Of a stretch of 21,158 nucleotides of DNA, positions 20,924 through 21,158 are shown piece by piece. The notes under the pieces are model-generated. The model had not been told where the DNA came from. It saw only the letters and a program-made list of their open reading frames with translations, and made no database searches. The position numbers were made by a program, and so were the translations under genes. The first letter of the stretch is position 1. Every line of letters begins with the position of its first letter. Origin of the DNA: Bog-793 sp035625025 (GTDB lineage: Bacteria > Actinomycetota > Acidimicrobiia > Acidimicrobiales > Bog-793); the NCBI GenBank assembly GCA_035625025.1, contig DASPQJ010000019.1, positions 1 through 21,158 on the forward strand. Reading direction: 5' to 3'.

Positions 20924-21158
20924 TCATCGCTGCTCACCTGGGGATGTCTCATCGTCGTCCTTCCTCCCGCGCCCGACTCGCCGCCGGGTCGAGCCGAGGG
21001 CCGTGCCGGCGAGTCGTCGCGCCGAGGCGGCCCCGGGCGCGAGCGCCAGGGCGAGGAGGGCGGCGAGCGCGAGGGCGATCCCGGCCGAGAAGGCGCGCGG
21101 CCAGTAGTGGGCGACGACCGTGCGCGTGCCGGCCGGGACGGTGACGGTGAGGAAGGAC
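20924..21158 (-). CDS. C-terminal end of a YfhO-like membrane protein (5' end outside window)
   Basis: A frame open to the window edge reads inward for 78 residues and stops at TGA (20924-20926). It begins SFLTVTVPAGTRTVVAHYWP, continues RAFSAGIALALAALLALALA and ends in a basic then acidic tail (RRRVGRGRKDDDETSPGEQR). The hydrophobic stretch at about 25-45 is one membrane helix. A beta-rich PAG-T-x-V-x-x-x-Y-x-P lead-in before a last membrane helix is typical of the C-terminus of YfhO-type large membrane proteins, thought to be lipid-linked glycosyltransferases. This is inferred from a short piece only. It is convergent with the response regulator, 94 bases away; I see no clear terminator in that gap. 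Confidence 0.6.
   Translation of the reverse strand, partial: SFLTVTVPAGTRTVVAHYWPRAFSAGIALALAALLALALAPGAASARRLAGTALGSTRRRVGRGRKDDDETSPGEQR

Overview
The window is a high-GC actinobacterial chromosome segment, most likely from Acidimicrobiia or a close relative. This is inferred from very high GC, frequent GTG/TTG starts, the actinobacterial markers DUF2469 and DUF2510, a luciferase-like (often F420-linked) oxidoreductase, a DosS/DosR-like pair, and a gene order (rnc-mutM-smc-ftsY-ffh-rpsP-KH-rimM-trmD-rplS) typical of Actinomycetota. No tRNA, rRNA, CRISPR array, insertion sequence or phage gene was seen.

Positions 1-10155 (all + strand) hold a dense housekeeping cluster. It contains the 3' end of rnc, mutM (DNA repair), smc (chromosome condensation), ftsY and ffh (SRP targeting), rpsP, a KH RNA-binding protein, rimM, trmD, rplS (ribosome and tRNA maturation) and a DUF2469 gene. 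Genes overlap or nearly touch. The S16 protein carries a Lys/Ala repeat tail and the next gene, a KhpA-like protein, carries a long acidic head.

Positions 10202-16495 hold small metabolic and accessory genes on both strands: a DUF2510 membrane protein, a small Cys/His protein, a luciferase-like oxidoreductase, a PLP fold-type-IV enzyme (aminodeoxychorismate lyase or branched-chain aminotransferase), a sugar nucleotidyltransferase, a NifU-domain Fe-S protein, purE with a ChbG/YdjC-like deacetylase, and a PAP2 phosphatase. Several start codons have a TANNNT box 6-9 nt upstream, which suggests leaderless transcripts.

Positions 16520-18177 hold two neighbouring broken genes on the - strand: a RecB-like Fe-S nuclease split by one in-frame TAA, and a frameshifted alpha/beta hydrolase. 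A DedA-family membrane protein follows.

Positions 18993-20829 hold the most unusual part: a divergent DosS-like GAF histidine kinase and DosR-like response regulator. The kinase keeps the His and Tyr spacing of the mycobacterial haem pocket. The regulator has lost an acidic-pocket residue and has acidic residues where DosR uses basic/polar residues to touch DNA. The window ends in the C-terminus of a YfhO-like membrane protein. I found no wholly new multi-gene system. The kinase/regulator pair is the best candidate for atypical biology.
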